DNA of 64,000 nucleotides, from assembly GCA_033032175.1 (NCBI GenBank), contig CM065322.1, forward strand, positions 3,906,001-3,970,000, in the 5' to 3' direction. Positions 31,991 to 43,975 of the stretch are shown piece by piece. The notes beneath the pieces were generated by a model that saw nothing but the letters and a program-made list of their open reading frames with translations, did no database searches and was not told the DNA's origin. Source of the DNA: Saturnia japonica (taxonomy: Eukaryota > Arthropoda > Insecta > Lepidoptera > Saturniidae). The translations under genes were made by a program, and so were the position numbers. Each line of letters begins with the position of its first letter. Positions within the stretch are counted from its first letter, which is position 1.

Positions 31991-32202
31991 CAAAAAAGCC
32001 AATTACAGTCAACAGATCTGAATAAAAGATGCTGGAAATGTAATTTAATTAGCTCGCATCGCATTAGCAGGAACCGTTCGGCGCAGGGGCAACCCCCCCT
32101 CAACTCGGCCGGACGGCTGGTGCGGGCACGCACAGTAGTCGTTGTCGTGCTTTTGAGTGCCGCGCTTCTGCTTGGGTTACACCAACGTACATACAGTTCA
32201 CT

Positions 32203-32203
<1 letters not shown>

Positions 32204-32289
<86 letters not shown>
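32204..32289. repeat. (CA)n microsatellite, about 43 units
   Basis: An uninterrupted CA run of about 86 bp. Such length usually means high length polymorphism. Open frames across it are repeat artefacts. Confidence 0.98.
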
Positions 32290-32292
<3 letters not shown>

Positions 32293-33783
32293 TTCACATT
32301 TGGCCGTCCAGGTATCAAGGATACCGTCCACGCCTGACGAGGTGAGTCTTCTTTTGTTTGTAATCAATTACTGCATATCGCAGCAATAGGTTCGAGAGAG
32401 ATCGTGATTCGCGAAGTTCGATTCTAGGGCCCAGCGTACGTCACGCGAATAGTACGTCGCGAACCTTCTCGAACAAAGATATTTGGTGAAAAAAGTTACG
32501 CAAAATTTTACCTCTTTTGTTTACAAGAATTGTCTAAAAGTCTAAATTGGATCAGTAATTTATATAAGATTTTTTTTATTTGAATCAAATGCGAAAATAT
32601 TTTACTTATTTAAACTAGAACAAGTTACTTGACCCTCTAATTATAACGTAATTAATATCGTATAATATATGGAATTTATTGAAAAAATCATTAATCATTT
32701 GCTGTTTACTGATTACCTAATATATTCCTGATAGAATTACATATAATAGTATATATTGCCATACTCAAGGCATATGTATTTTAAAAAAACAGCTAAAAAA
32801 CATAAAAACTTTCATTAATTAACGTTACTCAAAGTAACAGCTATTTTTAGCAGTTAATAATAACTATTCATTCAATCATGTAAAAATGTTAACGGAAGAC
32901 AGAAGCGAAGAATATAACACACAAGCAATAAAGTTCGTTGAATTATAACTCACCTAGTTTAAAATCCCATCGTTGAATGCGACCGAAACGGTTCATGTGT
33001 TTTTATGTTAGGCTAGTGGTTTTATTTGAATATATCTGGACATTAGTTTTTATGTGTTGTTAGCTGAGGAACTATGTATTTTATGACAAAGATTTGTTGA
33101 AATTAAATAGTGATTTATAAGCATTTATAAAGTTAAAGTTTGCTCTTTATAGCATCTTATTTGGACACATGGTTTAGGAGATAATGAAAAATTACAATAA
33201 TTTGTATTTGCGAGAAAAACAATTATGATAAACTCCACGGGTGTGTTGGCGGTGCGGTGTTTATCGGATAAAATTGAATAAAAACCGTAGGGCATAACTA
33301 GTCTATTAAAATGATAACAAAACGTTGAAAAAATGAATTAATAGACAATGGTTGCTGCGTTCACTTAGTAAAAAGAGGCCAGGCTTCTTGGCAACTACTT
33401 TATTAAAAAAGATAAAAAATAGGCAAAAGACAACATTGCAAGCCTAGTGACTTATAAATATACAGGCTTACTTATAAAGGTGGCACATTGCATGCATAAA
33501 CCATCTCAAGTATTTTTATTTTACGACAGAGTACGTATCTGTATTTACATATCCGCCGATAACATTTAATCTAGAAGGATACTATTAAATCGTTATCTTA
33601 TTGCACATCTCTATCGGCGACGTATCGATATATCGATAGAATACTAATATCGGTAACAATAGCTAATGGCCGTTTTTACGTTTTTGGAGAACAACAATGT
33701 CACTATACAATACGGGTATTATTTACAAGCAATTGGTTAGTGTATTGTTGATTGTTATATATTTATAATTATTTCTGTATAGA
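32290..33783. other. No gene seen
   Basis: AT-rich. 33060-33240 resembles blocks near 43500-43940 (ttaggagataatgaaaaatta), so part of it is family E or Helitron-like. A palindrome tatcgatatatcgata lies near 33630. Confidence 0.45.
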
Positions 33784-33837
33784 TTACTAGCCGTACCTCG
33801 TGGTTTCATCTGTGTTAAATTAAGCAACGATAGCATC

Positions 33838-34105
33838 ATGTCGATCGACTTGAGTTCAAATCTCTGCAATGAACCTGTTTTTTCGGTGAATAAAAACATC
33901 GTGATGAAATCGTAGCATATAGGTAGAGCTTTTTCTAATACCCGCCTGGCTAGCTACCATCCTTAAGTTGAAAATCTGTCTCCAAGCACGTATTGGTGTG
34001 TTCCTGCAGCTGCATTTGAGAGCCAGTCTTCCCTTAGGCTTGCATGTTTACTACCTTAGCCACATTACGACTTAAGATCTAATGAGATTATGGCCATAAC
34101 GCTAA
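33838..34105 (+). repeat. SINE family A, best-preserved forward copy
   Basis: Starts in the head (tcgatcgacttgagttcaaatctc) and runs through aacatcgtgatgaaa, cccgcctggctagctacc, aagttgaaaatctgtctcc and agccagtcttccc to gagattatggccataacgc. A Helitron-like inverted tail (ctagccgtacctcgtggttt) lies just upstream at 33788. Confidence 0.72.
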
Positions 34106-34974
34106 ACCTATCATGATGAAAAGAATTTAACTTATTATTAAGAAATCAAAAAAAAAGACACAAACCGAAGTTCCGCAGTGGGAACCATAAACAGCTTTAA
34201 ATTAATTTTATTAAAACCTTCGCAATACAAAAGCATTAGAACAAAGTATTGTATAAACTCAGTAGGTACCTTAGAGTGAGCATTAAAATTGTGGTACAAA
34301 GCAAGTTCTACACAACAATTTACATAAATAGATAGAAAAAAATAAACAAACTTTTATTTGTAAATCCCGGCAAATATGTTAACATGTAAACAGATAGCAT
34401 GAGCGTGTGTATAGTCTGTCTGATAAGTGATAACTGATAATACGTCACCTTTATTTGTATTTTGCTATATTGTGTTAGTTTTTTTTACGCGTTGAATTAC
34501 ATCATTGTTATACTCTCCCTCGCCACGCTTTTTATGAGGGTTATACTATCCATTATACTTTTGCTAATTTGCTTTCAGGCGAGGAGAAGAAGAAACTTCG
34601 TTATGGGGTACCCATTGAATATATTCCTGATTCGGAAACCTAATACAGAAAACTGATTTATGTTACCGGTTTAAAACTCCACTGTAAACTTAAGCTTCGG
34701 CATGGTTTTAAGAAGCGGTTTTAGATTCCTCGTCGTTAGAAAAAAAAAATAACCGTAAACATTTCATATTAACGTCGTATTTTTTTTAATGAGAAATTTG
34801 TTGTTAGGTTACTCTCAATAAGATATTTTTTTTAGTTCTGATTGCCGAAGAGGCGTTAGGGATGAGCAAAGGAATCTGCGACCCAGAATTTAGAGTGTAA
34901 CTGTATTTAAATTTTTCATGGGATGAAGTAAATTAGTTCGCATAAAGTTAAGTGCTAATTGCAGCCAATACGCA
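34106..34974. other. No gene seen
   Basis: A 64-codon hydrophobic frame (34462-34656) has no family resemblance and is probably a chance frame in AT-rich DNA. Confidence 0.45.
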
Positions 34975-35300
34975 CAAATTGACGGTAAGCACAGTACAAT
35001 CTAAACTCAACAGTGACCACCGATAGATCTCGGTCACCGCTGTCATGCCAGCCTGCATAAATATCTCTTAACGTTACGCTTGAAGGATCTGATGTCTTAA
35101 AGAGGAGAGAACATATTGACCGAGAGATGGTTCCACAGTTTCACCAAACGACAAAAATAGGGCAGAGAACTTTTTAGTTCGTGTCGAGATCGAGGTTACC
35201 AGCTTCAGTAGGTACTTTTGCGTAGCGGCAGAAATAGGTGTGGATATGGTCCACCAACCAAATCCAACTTTGCATCTGGTTGCAACTCTTGAAGATCGAT
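34975..35300 (-). pseudogene. 3' end of a LINE (Jockey/CR1 type), family F, reverse copy
   Basis: The reverse strand from about 35160 down encodes a worn RT C-terminus with KLWNHLSVNMFSPL, a stop, then DIRSFKRNVKRYLCRLA and a stop near 35060. The pattern WN-LP..FP..(D)I..FK.N..RYL is the usual C-terminal end of insect Jockey/CR1-type RTs. The 3' UTR continues to about 34975. The tract attgacggtaagcacagtacaatctaaac also serves as an unfilled site for the MITE at 55103. Confidence 0.65.
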
Positions 35301-36339
35301 ATTGAATTACCTATTCGTTGGATACATTTTGCAACCACTATAACAATTTTAATCAGGTTTAATACGATAGGCTGTCATGTTATGAACATAATATGAATAG
35401 AAAGTTACGTAACTGATTCGATTTTATCTATATCATTATTTGACAAAATCTGTGGAGATAAGATTAAGATTTGTTGACAATTACTATCCTATTATTAGAT
35501 TTTATTTCTTTGGTAACATAATTATATAGATTAGGTCGCGACCACCACGTGTATAGTAATAAATCCGTTTCGTTTTCAGCCATTGTATTTACAGCCACCA
35601 AAAAGACTTGCGGGCAGGCAGGTAATCATTACAACGATGACAGACATGGATTGCCGTTCTCTTGGTGATCAGTGTTGCTTTTGGATTACACAATGCAGTC
35701 ACTTTGCAATGCCACTGTAAATAAAGGATGTTGCCAGGATTAAAGGATTTCGTTTCTTATGTAGCAAACATAATGTACCTACTTAAAGACAAATAAATTC
35801 CATTGCGAGTTAAAAAACATTTACGTAACAAAATGTAGAAATTCGAGTAAGTAAACCATTCAAAACATTATGCCTTTATCAATCCAGAATTTGATATCAA
35901 TGAACTTATTAATCAATTGGTATTTAATTGCTTTAATTGAATACAATTGTATTGGCCTCGTCTTCCCAGAACCGCGTCTTCTCTTGAGAGTCTTGAGAAC
36001 CAAACATCGCAAATAATATAGTGTCATACAGTTCAATCTTCTTCTTCTAACTGATTTCAATAAAGGAGGTTATCAATTCGACACCTATTATGTAGTATTA
36101 TTGGTACTGTAATATATTCAAATATGATAATATATTAGGGCTTCCAGATTAATACGCACGCATTTCTCCGAAACAATTAATCGGATTGGGACCGTTTTAT
36201 TTTAAAATGGCCTACATTTTATAAGTCGATTTAATTTTTAAAAGATATTTTATTATTATGTAACGGCAACGTGTGTTCATCCAGTATTCTACCAATCTTA
36301 CATGAATAGAATATTTTTGTAATTATTTTTTTAATCTTT
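35301..36339. other. No gene seen
   Basis: AT-rich. A trace of family D (ggaggttatcaattcgacac) lies near 36065. Confidence 0.45.
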
Positions 36340-36545
36340 GTACACAGCTCCAAGAAGATGGCGACGGCGGCGCGGCGGCTCTCCTATTAAGTCGGTCCAG
36401 GGAGATTTAGTGGTAACTTACGAAAACATATTCCTAGCTATCATTTATAATCCACTTCACGTGTGGACAATCACTAAACTACATTACGTAAAATGCTGCC
36501 GTACTTATATATTTTAATTTAGTGCCATCCTAGTCCTTGCTTTCC
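36340..36545 (+). repeat. Interspersed repeat family G, diverged copy
   Basis: aagaagatggcgacggcgg.., ataatccacttcacgtgtgg and actacattacgtaaaatgc; compare 41675, 45605 and 47625. The GC-rich insert (gcgacggcggcgcggcggct) is special to this copy. Confidence 0.5.
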
Positions 36546-37140
36546 TTGCGGTTACCTTTATTCCAGCTTCGAAGGCCTTAACATAGGTGAAACTAGCAAT
36601 TAAGTGCATTTTTAAATAAGATTGTTGAAGCAATTATTGATCCTATCTACATAAAAAATACACCAAATGAAAGAGCAATATTTTCTTAACAATTTTGCTT
36701 CAATAAAACTGGAACATATTAAGCCGTATTTAATTTAAATAATAATATGCAAAAGCATAAACTGTACATTTAACTCAAAAGTTCTCTTTAACCATTATTA
36801 CGACTTACTCAAATCTTACACCAGAAATAAGAGAATTATAAAAATGACATTTCTGATTGCGGGTTTTTATTTTAATATCTAGAACTAAATATATTAAGCA
36901 GTATTTAACATTTTTGAAGTTATTCTTCATATTTTGTCTAAGGGTAGATCGCACCAGTACGCTACGGTACCTTGTGACGGGTGGATGTACGCGAATTTTC
37001 AAGCAAATTGTTAACATTTTCTTCAATTAAAAATTTGTTGTAATTATAGTATTTATTCAAAAAATAACATTTAAATAGTTATATATTTGCGTATTTTTCA
37101 TGTTTAACACTTTCTTAGTTAGTGTTGTACTTGATCGACT
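36546..37140. other. No gene seen
   Basis: AT-rich, no supported feature. Confidence 0.45.
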
Positions 37141-38325
37141 TCATAGAGTAAAAAGTGTAGACCCGACTCATACAGCGAAGAACGTGGACGCAATTTAACA
37201 TTGTGGTAAGTAAAATATGTCAAATACTTATTATTTTAATTTGTGTATTTTTTCATAATAACCGGAACGATTACATAGAATTGAAGAACAAAAGAAACGA
37301 ATAGATTTATTTTGTACTAGAAGTCGGTAATATATCTTTTGCAGCGTATCAAATCGAATCTATATACCTTTGATGTTTGATATCAGATTTTGAAACTATA
37401 GGTCAATGTGCGCTAAATCAAATGAAAATCATTGTACCTGTATACGATTCATATCACCCACTCCTAGTATATACAAATATTATCAAATATTAATTATGTA
37501 AACAACAGAAATCATACCAATAAATTATACAACATTAAAACCATAATGGTAGTCACACAGAAGTCCAACCTCTGTGTTGAGACATCATGTACCTTTATGG
37601 CAATACGTGAACTAAATTATTATGACTGTTCTATGAATTGTACGGTTACTATTTTACCGCATCTAAAAACGGATAAAAATTACAGATCAATATAAACTAA
37701 GACAATTTTATTTATCTTTCAGGAATAAATAAACTCGACAAACTCAAAATAGAATTAGTAAATCAAAACATTTAGAGGGTGAATGTACAAAGTAAGATTT
37801 TTATCTACATTGGTAAAATTATTATTATTAGTTATTTGCTTTATTTCTTTATTTTTATATTAGTTTGAAAAAGTTTTGTCAAAAAATAATTTTATTCTTA
37901 TTGTTTTTTAACAGATGTCCAGAGATGTTACAAATAGTAAATGAAGAGAATGCAACTTCTAGTGAACAGGTAATTAATTTTTGTTTTATTATTGCTATTA
38001 CTCGAACTCGAGTGTAGAGCGAGAGCAGGCAGAGGCATTGTTATTTATATTTTATAACCCCGAGTTAAAACGGTGGTGTTTCACTTTATAAAAATAAGTA
38101 TACTCCAATATATTGGAATATATTCGGGTTTGTTATTATGTCTGCTTTCAAAATCTAATACATGTGCTTACTTTTTTCTTTGTTTATGGCGGCCGTGACC
38201 CAGTTCTTTACTATCCAAAAATGATAATAATTATTTAACTTTTTTTTTAGGTGCGACAAAATGCGACCCAAATACCAGATGTTTTTCTGGAATACCAAAA
38301 AGAAGTCTCTATGCAGAATGTGTAA
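37141..38325 (+). other. Exon-like segments with consensus splice sites (hypothetical small spliced gene)
   Basis: Four short segments are bounded by good splice signals. A segment ends at 37205 before GTAAGT. A second spans 37723-37791 (after tatctttcAG, before GTAAGA), a third 37915-37969 (after ttttttaacAG, before GTAATT), and a fourth starts at 38251 after an eight-T tract and AG. One reading frame runs through segments 2, 3 and 4 across both junctions, about 60 codons from a TAA early in segment 2 to TAA at 38323-38325. It has no good start codon; the first ATG is in segment 3 and leaves 39 codons. The protein is not recognised. It may be a decayed or non-coding host transcript or the 5' part of the exonuclease gene that follows. 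Confidence 0.3.
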
Positions 38326-38824
38326 TGTAAGTTTTTTTGTAAATGGTGACTATCAAACCCCATATCTCGGAGCCACACCTGATTTGTTGATAGATGATGA
38401 TACCGAGTAGAGATAAAATGGCCCATTAGTGCTTATAAACTAGGTATTGATAAAGCCATCGCAGAAAAAAGTTAACTTTTGGGTTAAAAATAAGAATGGT
38501 CATTTGATTGTCAATAAAAATCATAACTGGTATACACAAGTTCAAGGCCAATTATATGTAATTCTATAAATAGAAAGAATATATGTCTATGCGAAGTCTG
38601 GTGTAATAAACATCAACAATTAAAACCAGAAATCATATATAGAGATGACGAATACTTTGAAAAAGTTATGAAAAAAAAAATTCTATTATTTTACGAAGAC
38701 TGTATTTTCCTGAAATTGTAGATGCCCGACACAAAAGGAACTTTCCTATAAGGGATCCCTAATACATTATAGATGCAATTAAGAAAAAACAGAATAAACA
38801 GAAAAATAAGCAAACCAAGAATAG
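38252..38824 (+). pseudogene. Decayed YqaJ-type exonuclease/recombinase gene
   Basis: Reading through frame changes, the translation follows the core of YqaJ/lambda-exonuclease-like nucleases, which digest one strand of double-stranded DNA. In order: YLGATPDLLIDDD (about 38361-38400, catalytic Asp), EIKWPISAYKLGIDKAI (about 38411-38461, catalytic Glu and Lys; Trp stands where Cys is usual), NWYTQVQGQLYV (about 38526-38563), DDEYFEKVMKKKILLFYEDC and a tail PEIVDARHKRNFPIRDP followed by a stop and YIIDAI (to about 38780). Frameshifts occur near 38409 and 38470, and stops near 38409, 38570 and 38759, so it is dead. The mariner at 38827 sits directly after it. Assignment is by motif recall, without a search. 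Confidence 0.68.
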
Positions 38825-38826
38825 TA

Positions 38827-40129
38827 CAAGGTGTCCAGAAAGGGTATCGGGTATTTGTAAGTTCAATGAAACAAAACTTATTTGTATGCAATAAAAAAGT
38901 TTATTGTTTATTATTAGCATATGAATTGGAGAATTATTTGGAAAAGATGATGTTATCCAAATGATGACCGTTACGTTGCTGGCACTCTTCTAAACGGAAA
39001 CGAAGATTGGCGATAACACGTTGACACATAGCTATCGATATTGCTGCCATTTCTGACCTGATGTTTTGCTTTAACTGGGTTAGATTCGTCGGATTGTTTT
39101 GATAAACCTTACTTTTAAGGTATCCCCATGCAAAATAGCTTGACTAAGGCTTGGCTAAGGTCGGGGCTTCTGGGAGGCCAGTTGATGTTACCCCTTCGCG
39201 AAATGACTTTATTAGGGAATAATTCGTTAACAACTTCCATTGAGTCATTTGAGGTATGGCAAGTGGCCCCATCTTGCTGGAACCACGTTCTTGAGTTGAA
39301 ACCTGCAAACTCCTGCAACTCTGGGACCAAAAAATTTCGCAACATATCGCAATAACGGTCACTATTCACATTAATTGCTCGGCCTCGTTGATCTTCATGA
39401 AAATAAGGACCAATTATGCCTTTAGCAGACATAGCGGCCCAAACAACGACCTTTGGGCTATGCAGGGGTCGTTCATGCTTTCGTCTCGGATTCTCCACTG
39501 CCCAGTACCGACAATTCTGCTTATTAACATGACCATTCAGATGAAAATTTGCTTCGTCACTGAACAGTATGTTGTTAAAGTTGTTAAATCGCTGCAGCAT
39601 TTCGTTCGCAAAATTCAGTCGATTAGCATAGTCCGTATCCTTAAATTCTTGAACCAATTGAATTTTATAGGCTTTTAGATGTAAGTCTTTCTTTAAAATC
39701 GAATGTAAACACGATTTTTTGATGTTCAACGCTTGGCTTCACTTTCGGATGGATAAAGACGGATTTTGACGAACCGACGCCTCAACTTCTTCAATTGTTT
39801 CTTCATCGCGAACTGAACGAGGACGACCAGAGTTTTGAATTTTAACTGTCGCACCTGTATTCTCGAACATCCTGATCCATTTCCTAATGCTATCGTCACT
39901 TGGCGTGTACGATATTCCGCACGATAGAGACGTTGAGCAGTCACTATTTAATCACCATTACGATAATACGCTCGTACGCAAAATGCGCGATGCGTCCCCG
40001 AGTACTGTTCCATCGTGACTAAAACTCCACAAAATGGCGGACGCCACGAACCCCTCCCCGCACCCTTTAGACGCCCCGTTTCGAATATGGCGCGAAAACA
40101 AATACCCGATACCCTTTCTGGACACCTTG
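38827..40129 (-). mobile_element. rosa-type (DD41D) mariner, copy 2
   Basis: 1303 bp with perfect 32-bp terminal inverted repeats (caaggtgtccagaaagggta and 12 more bases), flanked by TA (38825-38826 and 40130-40131). Sequence is close to copy 1 at 10260, and both lie in the same orientation. Full terminal repeats make it a possible non-autonomous substrate for a transposase made elsewhere. Confidence 0.94.
38934..40013 (-). pseudogene. Dead DD41D mariner transposase
   Basis: It is collinear with the copy-1 transposase but broken at several points. TAA at 39948-39950 comes early in the helix-turn-helix, a 7-bp deletion near 39904 shifts the frame, and TGA at 39739-39741 replaces a CGA Arg codon. 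A rearranged stretch near 39136-39160 (agcttgactaaggcttggct) destroys the region of the third catalytic Asp. The first two catalytic Asp regions (SDEANFHLNG and QQDGATCHTS) persist in a 204-codon open piece (39729-39115). It cannot make transposase. Confidence 0.92.
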
Positions 40130-40131
40130 TA

Positions 40132-40589
40132 CTTAGCACGACTTGTTACAAAAATTATATTTAGATACGACATAATAAATACCGACCGCATTGCTACTGA
40201 TGTTTTATTTATTACACTAAGAAACTGTCTTCTTTGTTTTCTTATACACTAGTCACTAAAGTAGACACTCCTTATTAGTAACAAAAATTTTTCATTGTTC
40301 GATTATTTGTAAAGATGTTTTGTAAGATAAAAAATCTGTATTTTTATTCATTATTTGTATAAAGATGCCTTATAAAACAAAACTATATAGTTATTTCTTG
40401 TATTCACATTCATAATTTGGAAGTCTCTACTCTAATACTTTCAGAACACCATTATTTTCGTAATTACATATATCTAACGACACTCATAATAAAAAAATAT
40501 TAATATATTGCATATTTTAAAAGTGTATATAAAAACCACCAAATAATAAAAAACCTTTACCTACTCTTATGTCCTTTATATTAAACTGC
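40132..40589. other. No gene seen
   Basis: AT-rich, no supported feature. Confidence 0.45.
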
Positions 40590-40670
40590 TGACCCACGCA
40601 ACTTCGTCTGCGTCACATAAGAGAGAGAGAGAGAGAGAGGGTTAGAGAGAGTGGGTCATAGTCAGAAACA
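40590..40670 (-). repeat. Helitron-like inverted tail with (GA)n
   Basis: ctgctgacccacgcaacttcg, then a GA run of about 22 bases at 40621-40642 and gtgggtca. It corresponds to the inverted 3' end of the repeat at 9963. Confidence 0.5.
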
Positions 40671-41159
40671 AATACCGTATAATATAAACAAAATCAATAA
40701 AATCTTTATTCAATTTAGGCCCTAAGAAGGCACTCATGAAAGTCAAAACACTACTGCCATATACCTTACACACTACAGATATAATACAATTATAGGTGCC
40801 GCCCGACTACCACATCATTCCGCTAAAATGCACGCGCGGTACTTGATAATTAGTTTGCTGCGGAGTTATTTTACAACTGTGATATCTCCTAAAATATTCA
40901 TTGAAATCAATTTATGTAAAAAGCAATTTTGTCCAAAATTAAATACTTGTGATGAAATAACGTATTTATTTCGATAAGGATTGATACCATGTTTATAAAA
41001 ACATCTTCACAAATTATACATTATTTTAGAACGAATTTTATTACCATAGAAAGTTTATATTGAATAAACCTTAAAAAAATAGACATATGCTATCGCGGAC
41101 TTTTTATTATAAGTTTTTAAGAGAAACAATTCCGTTACACATTATTGTTACGTAACTTT
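40671..41159. other. No gene seen
   Basis: AT-rich, no supported feature. Confidence 0.45.
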
Positions 41160-41385
41160 AACCATTTACGCAGCGCACGCAATGTAAGCAAAAGGAATTA
41201 AAATTTTCACCGTTTTTGCAACATTTTTCATTTATGCTATATATATGTTATATAACCTATAGCTTTACTCGATAAATGTGCTATCCAACACTATAATAGT
41301 CTTTCCATTCGAACCAGTAGTTCTTGAGATTACCGCGTAAACAAACAAAACACTCTTCAGCTTTGAAATATTAGTAAAGATTTTT
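41160..41385 (-). mobile_element. Helitron-like repeat, reverse copy
   Basis: cgcacgcaatgtaagc, ccgtttttgcaacattttt, tgttatataacctatagc, gattaccgcg..aacaaacaaaacactcttcagc: the inverted block order of 9963-10230. Confidence 0.6.
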
Positions 41386-41674
41386 CTTAGACTACTAAAA
41401 TATCAAAAGCACTATTGACTAGTGTTATAATTTTATTAATTATAGCTAAATGTATACACATACATCATTTATGCCCTGATACATCATAATGCACTTACCT
41501 ATTTATATATTTTAGTATTATAAGAACAAATTTAATAAAATAAAAATGAATTGAATAATCCCTTATCTTATAATCTTCTTCTTCTTCCTAACTTGGCAAC
41601 CGGTCCTCTTTATATAATGAAGACCATTACTGCCATTTTCGAGTGAATTATAGTGTCATGTGTTATGACGATTC
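41386..41674. other. No gene seen
   Basis: AT-rich, no supported feature. Confidence 0.45.
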
Positions 41675-41915
41675 AGTATCCTAACAAGATGGTGGCTCCC
41701 ATGTTGGAACTTTCTAGGAAGATTTTGTGGGACTTCAGAATGAATGCTTTCAGCTTATAATTATAATCCACTTCACTTATGCACAAAGACCAAACTATAT
41801 CACGCAAAACTCCACGAATATTACATAATATAGGGCCAAAAACCTAAGTTAATGAATTAAAAATAAAAACCACAACATGTCACTTTAAAATCCCGCCAAA
41901 AACTCCTATCTTATA
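41675..41915 (+). repeat. Interspersed repeat family G
   Basis: ctaacaagatggtggctccc, cacttcacttatgcacaaag, acgaatattacataatatag, aaaaaccacaacatgtcac and cccgccaaaaactc. The same block order is seen at 45605 and 47625. No terminal inverted repeat was found; the class is unknown. Confidence 0.6.
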
Positions 41916-43129
41916 ATCGTTCAACTCTTAAACACTCGTTTCAATAAATTAATATTTATTTATTTATTTTCATAATTGGATGGCCAGTGGCCAATACACA
42001 AAAATAACATTATAATTTTTTTTTTAAATTGATACATTTATCAGTGTATTATGCCTTTGAAGGCCACCACCGCATGCTTTAATAATGACCAAAACAAATG
42101 ATAAACAATAATAATGCATGCTTTACAATCACAATAAAATTAAAATTAACAATCCACAGTACAATAAAATAAAACAAAATAATAAAATAAAATGAAAATT
42201 ATAAATTGACAATCAATAATTTCATAAATTTAATTTAAACTTGTTTGGCTCTCAAGAACCTCAGAACATTATTATGAAAAACCTGCAATGAGTCTGAAAA
42301 CAAATCAGCCGAGTTACAGAGGAGGTTATAAGGTTAAGGTTATAATATCAATATTTGTTATCGATTAAAATTTTATTCTAGAAAGTTTCCTAAAGATATG
42401 TTGATGTTAGGTATAGTATTACGTTTTTACGGATCAACATTCATTCTATGATGATTTTAGGATCGGTTGTAAATAGTACGTACTTTAAACGCTACGCGCC
42501 GGCTGCTTCAAATATTTTATGGATTGCTCTTGGTCATTCAGCCCTGTTAGCCCCCTAAGGTAGGTAGGTTTTTAGCTTCTGAGTTTTTGCATTAAAACTG
42601 CAACTTTCACAATAACAACATATGATAAATCAAGATTGGACATACCATTCGCAATGAAAATAAAATAATCTTTCAATTGAATTGGACAGTAATTTTTTGT
42701 TTTGGTTTGGACTTCCTCCACGACCGTATTTCCCAGTTTGTCTTCCAAAGAATTTTGGGATCCGTAGAATATCTATATTAATATAGCTGTCTTTACATTT
42801 AATATTTTCTCCAAATTACCCGATGGACATGCTATAGTATACCTAAAGGACACTGATCACGAAAATGCCCTTAATTTTTACTTGTTTGTCTGTTTGTTTG
42901 CCCAGCAAAAACGGCTCGATCGATCTAAGAATTTTCAAGAATTTTTTTATATGTCGTAAAGAAGAGAAAAATGGTACTCTAAACCGATGAGCATGCATGA
43001 AAAGTTTGATGATTGTCGAAGAAGTGAAATATGTATGCCAGGATCGTAGCAAGTGGAAGGACGTGGTCTCTGCCTACAACATTGAGACCGAGGCGTGATT
43101 TATTTGTACTGTATTTATTTATTATGATA
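41916..43129. other. No gene seen
   Basis: AT-rich with A/T runs and no supported gene. Confidence 0.45.
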
Positions 43130-43490
43130 CAATAAAGCAGAAGAGTTTTTTTTCTTTGTTTGTTTGTTTATTAAACACGTTAATTTCTGGAAGTACCAGT
43201 CAAACTTGAATAATTATTTTTGTAAGTTATAGTTAGATTTAAGAGGAATAGTATAGGCTCTTAGCCTTAAATATTTATTTTAGTTAAGTAAGTCGGAAGT
43301 GGAAGCCCTTCCGAACTACTTTATCCGCTTGTGCTGGCGTAATGGTTAATGATACGTAAATACAATGTTCTACAAAAATAAAGATCTTTAGTATATCAAA
43401 AAAGGCCACGATAGCATAGACCTATATCTTATACTTAAGCCACAATAAGTTATTTGTGACAAAAATTTGTTAGATATTAAAAAGTGATAT
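43130..43490 (+). repeat. Interspersed repeat family E, copy 2
   Basis: Matches 14100-14450 (ccgcttgtgctggcgtaatg, caatgttctacaaaaata, ccacaataagtt). It starts with an element-like tatgatacaataaagcagaa. Confidence 0.55.
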
Positions 43491-43859
43491 GAGCATTAAT
43501 TTTAGGCATGGCATATTAAACCTTACGAACAAAAGTTACTTCATCATGAATACAATTTTATGAAGTTAAATCTTGCCCTTTATAGTATGTTACTTGTGTA
43601 ACGAATGTGTACTTATGTACCGAAATTTCATGTCTGGTGACATCATCAACGAATTAATAGCAACCTATTCATTATCATTCATCAACATCATCAATCATTC
43701 CACGGGCCACAGTCGCAGATGATAATTGTATCAAATCGCAAACATCTTTCCGACTGTGCTACACCATTTACTTTTTGTCATTGCTTCGTATTACTTTAAA
43801 CACAACATCTTGAACAACAAATAAATAGGTGAAAAAAATAATAAAAGTATTTTTATTAA

Positions 43860-43975
43860 AAGTATGTCACTGGACACTTAGTTTAGGAGATAATGAAAAA
43901 TTAAAATAATTTGTATTTGCGGGAAATGATAACAATTATGATAGGCTAGGTGAAACCATGGGGCACAGCTAGTGT
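43860..43975 (+). repeat. Helitron-like 3' tail
   Basis: ttaggagataatgaaaaatt followed by ggtgaaaccatggggcacagCTAGTG, the usual tail of this repeat class. Confidence 0.55.

Noticed and set aside
32204..32289. CRISPR-like periodicity
   Set aside because: A simple dinucleotide repeat with no spacers, in a eukaryotic genome.
31946..32389. Open frames of 134-147 codons on both strands
   Set aside because: They are made largely of the (CA)n tract read as His-Thr or Cys-Val repeats, plus family C sequence.
36340..36420. Short GC-rich ORF after a good ATG context (aagATGGCG)
   Set aside because: Only nine codons long, and the ATG belongs to the repeat family G consensus (caagatggtgg).
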